Origin: CAJQQY01 sp964352225
Lineage (GTDB): Bacteria > Bacteroidota > Bacteroidia > Chitinophagales > Saprospiraceae
Assembly (NCBI GenBank): GCA_964352225.1
Contig: CAYGRM010000031.1
Location: 1-30,105, forward strand
DNA: 30,105 nt
Direction: 5' to 3'
The notes beneath the pieces are model-generated. The model was not told where the DNA came from and did no database searches. It saw only the letters and a program-made list of their open reading frames with translations. Of this stretch, positions 19,901-25,900 are shown in pieces; positions within the stretch are counted from its first letter, which is position 1, and each line of letters begins with the position of its first letter. A program made the position numbers and the translations under genes.

Positions 19901-22900
19901 CTGGAATGATCTTGAACCTGAAGCATTTTGGGCAATGGATGGAAGTACAGATGATATTACTGGCAATAACCATCATGCAAGAGGAATATATGGTTCAGCA
20001 GGTTATTCAAGCGACGCAGTAGATGGAGGACAATCTTTTGATTTTAATGGAGGATCTGCAATTTATTATGATGATGATATTTCATTTCTTGAAAGTCCAT
20101 ATACGGAACAATCATTGACGATGTGGATAAAACCAGATAATTTATCAGGTATTCAAATGCTATGGGATGGAGGAGGAAGAACTCATGGAATTGGATTAAG
20201 GTTGGATGGTGATAAATTACAGGGAGCTGTTCGGAGTTTTTCAACTCAAAGATCTGCCTATGAAATGACTATTCCCAATGACGGAAATTGGCATCAGGTA
20301 GGTTTTGTATATGATAATGGTGATTTTACATTGATAGTTGATGGTGTTTTAGGGACTACCAATAATACTGGTTTTTCAACGATTCAAATGTTATCACCCC
20401 CAGATAATTCATGTGGAGTTGGAGCTAAGTTGGGTGAGGATTCATTTGGTGGTTTTTTATGGGGAAATCCAAGATTTTTTTCGGGATTGGTTGACAATGT
20501 TAGTTTTCATACAGAAGCACTTAGACCTCAGCAATTTGCAGATAATTTTACAGATGATGGCGATCGAACTGGGCTTCCGGCAGGTGATTATATAGTATAT
20601 GTTTATGATTTCAATGGCTGTTTAGATTCAGTTACATTGACTTTGACACAACCAGATTCTTTAGCTTTGACGGCAAATATAACAGATGTATTATGTAATG
20701 GTGAAAGTAATGGAGCAATTGATTTAATCGTGGCTGGGGGAGTATCTCCTTATACTTATAATTGGTCTACAGGATCAACAGTTGAAGATATTTCGTCCTT
20801 ACCAATTGGAACTTATACCATTACAGTAACAGATGATAATGGCTGTACTGTTGAAGATGATTTTACCATCACGGAACCTGCCGTATTGGCAGCATCTGCA
20901 AGTGTTACTTCTAATTATAATGGTTACAATGTAAGCTGTTTTGGTGCAACAGATGGAAGTGCTGCGGCAACTCCTTCGGGAGGATCATCTCCCTTTAATT
21001 ATTTATGGAGTAATGGCCAAACTTCACAAACTCTGATAAATGTGGGAGCAGGAACTTACACAGTTACAGTAACAGATGATAATGGATGTACGGAGACTAC
21101 AAGTGTTACCTTAACTAATGCACCTCAAATTACAGTAAGTTCTTCGGTGACTTCAAATTATAGTGGTGAGGATATTAGTTGTTTTGGGGGATCAGATGGT
21201 TCAGCTAATGCAAATGCCTCTAATGGAGTAGGGAGTTATACTTATGCTTGGAGTAATGGTACAAATGGAACAATTTTATCAAACGTAGCCGCAGGAACTT
21301 ATACGGTTACCGCCACGGATAATAATGGTTGTACGGCTACCAGTACAGTAACTTTACAGAACCCACCTCAAATAAATATATCTACTACCGTTACTTCAGA
21401 TTATAACGGAGCTGATGTGACCTGTGCAGGAGCAAATAATGGAAATGCTAATGCTTCTGTTACAGGTGGTATTGGAGTGATTGCTTACTCATGGAGTAAT
21501 GGACAAACGGGTGCGAACATCGTTAATATTGGAGCTGGAACCTATACAGTTACAGCAACAGACGTATATGGATGTACTTCGACCGAAACAGTCACGCTAT
21601 CAAATCCATCCTCGGTTGGTGTAGCAATAAATATTACTTCAGATTATAATGGATCTGACATCAGTTGTAAAGGAGGAACGGATGGATCTGCAACTGCTGC
21701 GGGCAACGGCGGGGTAGGAGGATATACTTATCTGTGGAGTAATGGACAAAATACAGCTAACCTTACCAATGTTGGAGTGGGAACATATACTGTTACAGCT
21801 ACAGATGCTAATGGATGTACTCGTGTTAATTCTATCGTATTCCAAGAACCTTCTAAATTATCAGTAAGTTTAACTTCAGCGGATCCTAGTGATTGTGGAG
21901 TGAACGATGGTATTATTTTGATGACAGCTTCAGGAGGAATAGGAACTTATGAATATAGTCTAGATGGAGCAAATTGGCAGTCATCAAATAGTTTTTCAGG
22001 ATTAGCACCTGGAACTTATTTTACTTATGTGAGAAATACTTATGGTACCTGTGTCAATGGCCCAACAGCGGTGACGATCAATATTCCAGAAGCTCCGACG
22101 ATTGATAATATTACGGTAATTAACCCGACTACCGGTGTAAGTAATGATGGAGGTATTTTAGTGGCTGCATCAGGTTCTGGTATTGCTATTGAATATACAA
22201 TTGATGGTACAACTTGGCAATCAAGTAATCTTTTTAATAATCTATCAGTAGGAACTTATAATGTTCAAGTAAGGTATAATGGATTTGTTTGTGTTTCTTC
22301 TTCTCCAGTTACTTTGGTTGCAGGGGGAGGAGTGGTAGGTCAAGGAGGTGGTGAAAACTATTGCTCCGATGACTTGAGTGGGGTTAATTTTGTGGAAACT
22401 TATTATATACCTTTTCCAGAAGATCAAGTTTTAACTTCATTGTTAGTTCTTCATCCTTCTTCATGTGGATTTTTAGAACAAGTAGAAGAACCAGTTCAAA
22501 CTTATGTTTCAGTAGGAGTAGTAGAAGCTGGAACTGTAATTTATTATGATCATTGGGAAGATGGTTTTGAGATAAATCTAGCTTTTCCAATTCAATCAAC
22601 GACAGAAATATGGGGAGATGGAAATCCTTCCAATGGAATTCCACCTGGATATGCTACGGATTATTTATCTGCTGCAGATATTATTGTTTTAAATAATTCT
22701 GTAACGACAACTACTCGTCAGTCTGTCATTGATTTTGATGCAGGCGATAAAATGGGAAGTTTAGGAAATCTGTCGGTAACTAGGTTGGCTTGGGCGAGTG
22801 GTACCAATACTCTTTTAGCAGGAGCCTTGGAAGTATATCCAACTATATATTGGGGGACTGATTTTGAGATTCCAGTAGGAGAAAATACTAATGTAAATTC

Positions 22901-25900
22901 TATGTTTGAATATACTGGAGTTACTATAACCGCATCTCGGAATAATACGACTGTAAATATAGACACAGATGGAAATGGATCTAATGATGTATCAACAGTT
23001 CTAAACGAAGGAGAAAGTTACCTGGTGAATGGTAATGTAAATTCTGGAGCTACAATTTCAGCATCCGCTGAGATTCAAGTAGGATTAATTACTGGTGATA
23101 TTTGTGCAGGAGCTGAATCGCGATTTTTTACCTTAAAGCCTACGAGTCAATGGAGTAGTGATTATTATAATCCAGTTGCTACCTTAAATAATGGTGGATC
23201 CTCCTCTTCAAATAGTAATCGTCCTACCTATGTTCATTTATATAATCCAAATAATTCAGGTATTTCTGTATTCTGGGAAACTGTTGCTGGCGTACAAGGG
23301 TCTATATCTGTGTCTTCCAATGGAACTAATTATATTGAAATACCTGATAATACTGGTTCTCATTTTTACACAAGTGATGGTAGCAGTTTTTATGCAATTG
23401 CTACTATAGATTCCGATCCTGATGGTAGTAGTTCACTTAGAAATAGTCGACATGATTGGGGGTTTGCATTAGTGCCTAAAAGTCAAGTTTCAAGTCAAAT
23501 AACCTTAGTAGGTTTTGCACCCGGAGATGATCCAACTTATACCGGAGGAAGTCCTGAAAACTCAGCACCAGTATGGTTGACTGCAGCATATCCCTCGGGA
23601 AGTGGTAGTTCAGGGTCGATTACGATTTGTATTGATTATAATGGTGACGGAGGATCTTTAACAGATGGAAATGGGGTAACTTATGATGCTACAGTAGTTT
23701 TAAATAATTTACAAAATTCAAAAATTTACGACCCTGACGGAGATCAGACGGGGATGCAGGTTTGGGTTTGCGATGGAAGTGATGCTGTAATTGCAGGGGC
23801 ATGGGGACAAGATCCAGCTACTGCAAGTGGAGGTAGTCCGGCCATTGATTTAGGAGTAGGTTTACCTAATGGGATTCCATTTGCTACCTCAAAATGTGTG
23901 GATTTGAGTAAAGATTATAATTCTAATGGATTATATGATGAATGTGATGAGGTAATCTATTCTATTTTTATTAGAAATTCAGGTGCACTACCACTTTCTA
24001 CAGGATCTTTAAATGTAATAGATACCCTTCCTTCAGATTTAGTTTATATTGAAGGCTCTTCAGTTTCAATTATTAATGGAGCAGTTAACTCTCTTCCTGA
24101 TGACGGTTCAGGATCTGCCTTTCCTTTTGATGAAAATGGATTAAGTTACTCAGGGATCATCCAACCAGGAGACTCTATTATATTTAGATTTGAAGCTGTC
24201 ATTGGAGATCTTGCCGTTTCTAAATTTATTAGAAATGTTGCTTATATAGACAATGGGCAACAATTATTATTACCTGAAGTTTCTTTTCCAGCACAACTAC
24301 CAACTGGAGCTATTTTAACGGGGATACCTGTAGATTCTTCGGTAGTCTGCGATGCAGTTCCAGGTGCTCCAACTATTGGGTCAGATATTTATCCAACTAA
24401 TAATTGTGAGGAAATGGATACTATTCCAAGGGCAAGTTGGTCGGTTCAATATGTCAGTAGTGAAGAAACCATTGGTGAAGATGGTGCTGCTACCAATATA
24501 TTTGATGGAGATCCAAATACGATTTGGCATACGCAATATAGTGGTTCGACTCCTACTCATCCACATGAGATTCAGATTGATTTAGGAGCTACTTACAATA
24601 TTGCTGGATTTAGATATCTTCCTCGTCAATCTGGAATTAATGGGATGATAGGTGCTTTCGAATTTTATGTTAGTGATGATGGTGTAAGTTGGGGTACTGC
24701 AGTTTTAACAGGTGATTGGTCAGCTTCGACGACAGAGGAAGAAGAGATTTTTAATATAATAAGAGGAAGATATGTTAGATTGGTCGCTATTTCTGAATTG
24801 AATGGAAATCCTTGGACAGCAGTAGCAGAACTTAATGTCTTACGATGTGTAAATTATGCTCCTGTTACTATTAATTATTCTGAAGCTAGTACACAAACCA
24901 ATGATGGAAGTTCAACTGATGATTGTTACGAAATTACTAGAACATGGGAGACTATTGATCATTGTGGAGAGATCGCAACTTATACTCAAGTACTAACTGT
25001 AATTGATACAATTGCTCCTCTGCTAGTAAATGTTCCGGCTGATGTTACTGTAACTGGATTTACGATACCTGAAACTCCTGCGATTAATTGCTCAACTCCT
25101 AGTAATCTTGCTTTGGGGAAACCTACTTCTCAATCAAGTACAGGTTTTGGAGGAGCTGCTGCACGGGCAGTCGATGGAAATACAAATGGAGTTTTTTCAA
25201 ATAATTCAGTTACACATACGAATAATGAATCTCAACCATGGTGGGAAGTTGATTTGGAAGCTGTTTATTCAATTGATGAAATTGAAATTTGGAACCGAAC
25301 TGATTGTTGTAGTTCGAGATTAAGTAATTATTATGTGTTAGTGTCAGATTTTCCTTTTGCATCAACTAACCTTTCAATGACCTTGACTGATCCAAATGTC
25401 ACTTCATTTTTCCAATCAGCAACTGCAGGTAGTCCAACCAATATTTCAATTGATACCTCTGCTCAATATGTGAGGGTTCAATTGCAAGGAACAAATGTTT
25501 TAAGTTTGTCGGAAATAGTAATTAGACCCTTGTGTATTTCTGGTACAGATAATTGTGATAATGATGTTCAAGTGACTTTTTCAGAAGTAAATGTTCCTTC
25601 TGGATGTGCTTACGATATTATTCGAACCTGGACGGCTACTGATAATTGTGGAAACATTAGTAGTGAAACTCAAACTATTTCTGTTTCTACCACTCTTGCT
25701 ATTTCAGCAAATATCACTTCTGATTATAATGGACAAGATTTGTCTTGTAGTTCAGCATCCGATGGAACAGGTGATGTAGTTATCAATGGAGGAGTTGCAC
25801 CACTTACTATAAATTGGAGTGATGGTCAAACAGGTACGTCAGTTATTAACTTGAGTGAAGGAACTTATTATGTTACAGTTACTGATGATAATGGATGTAC

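Noticed and set aside
17220..21854. Regularly spaced repeats that might suggest a CRISPR array or satellite DNA
   Set aside because: The periods of 228 and 243 bp are whole codons within an open frame and encode known Ig-like and SprB-type repeats; there are no short identical repeats with unique spacers.
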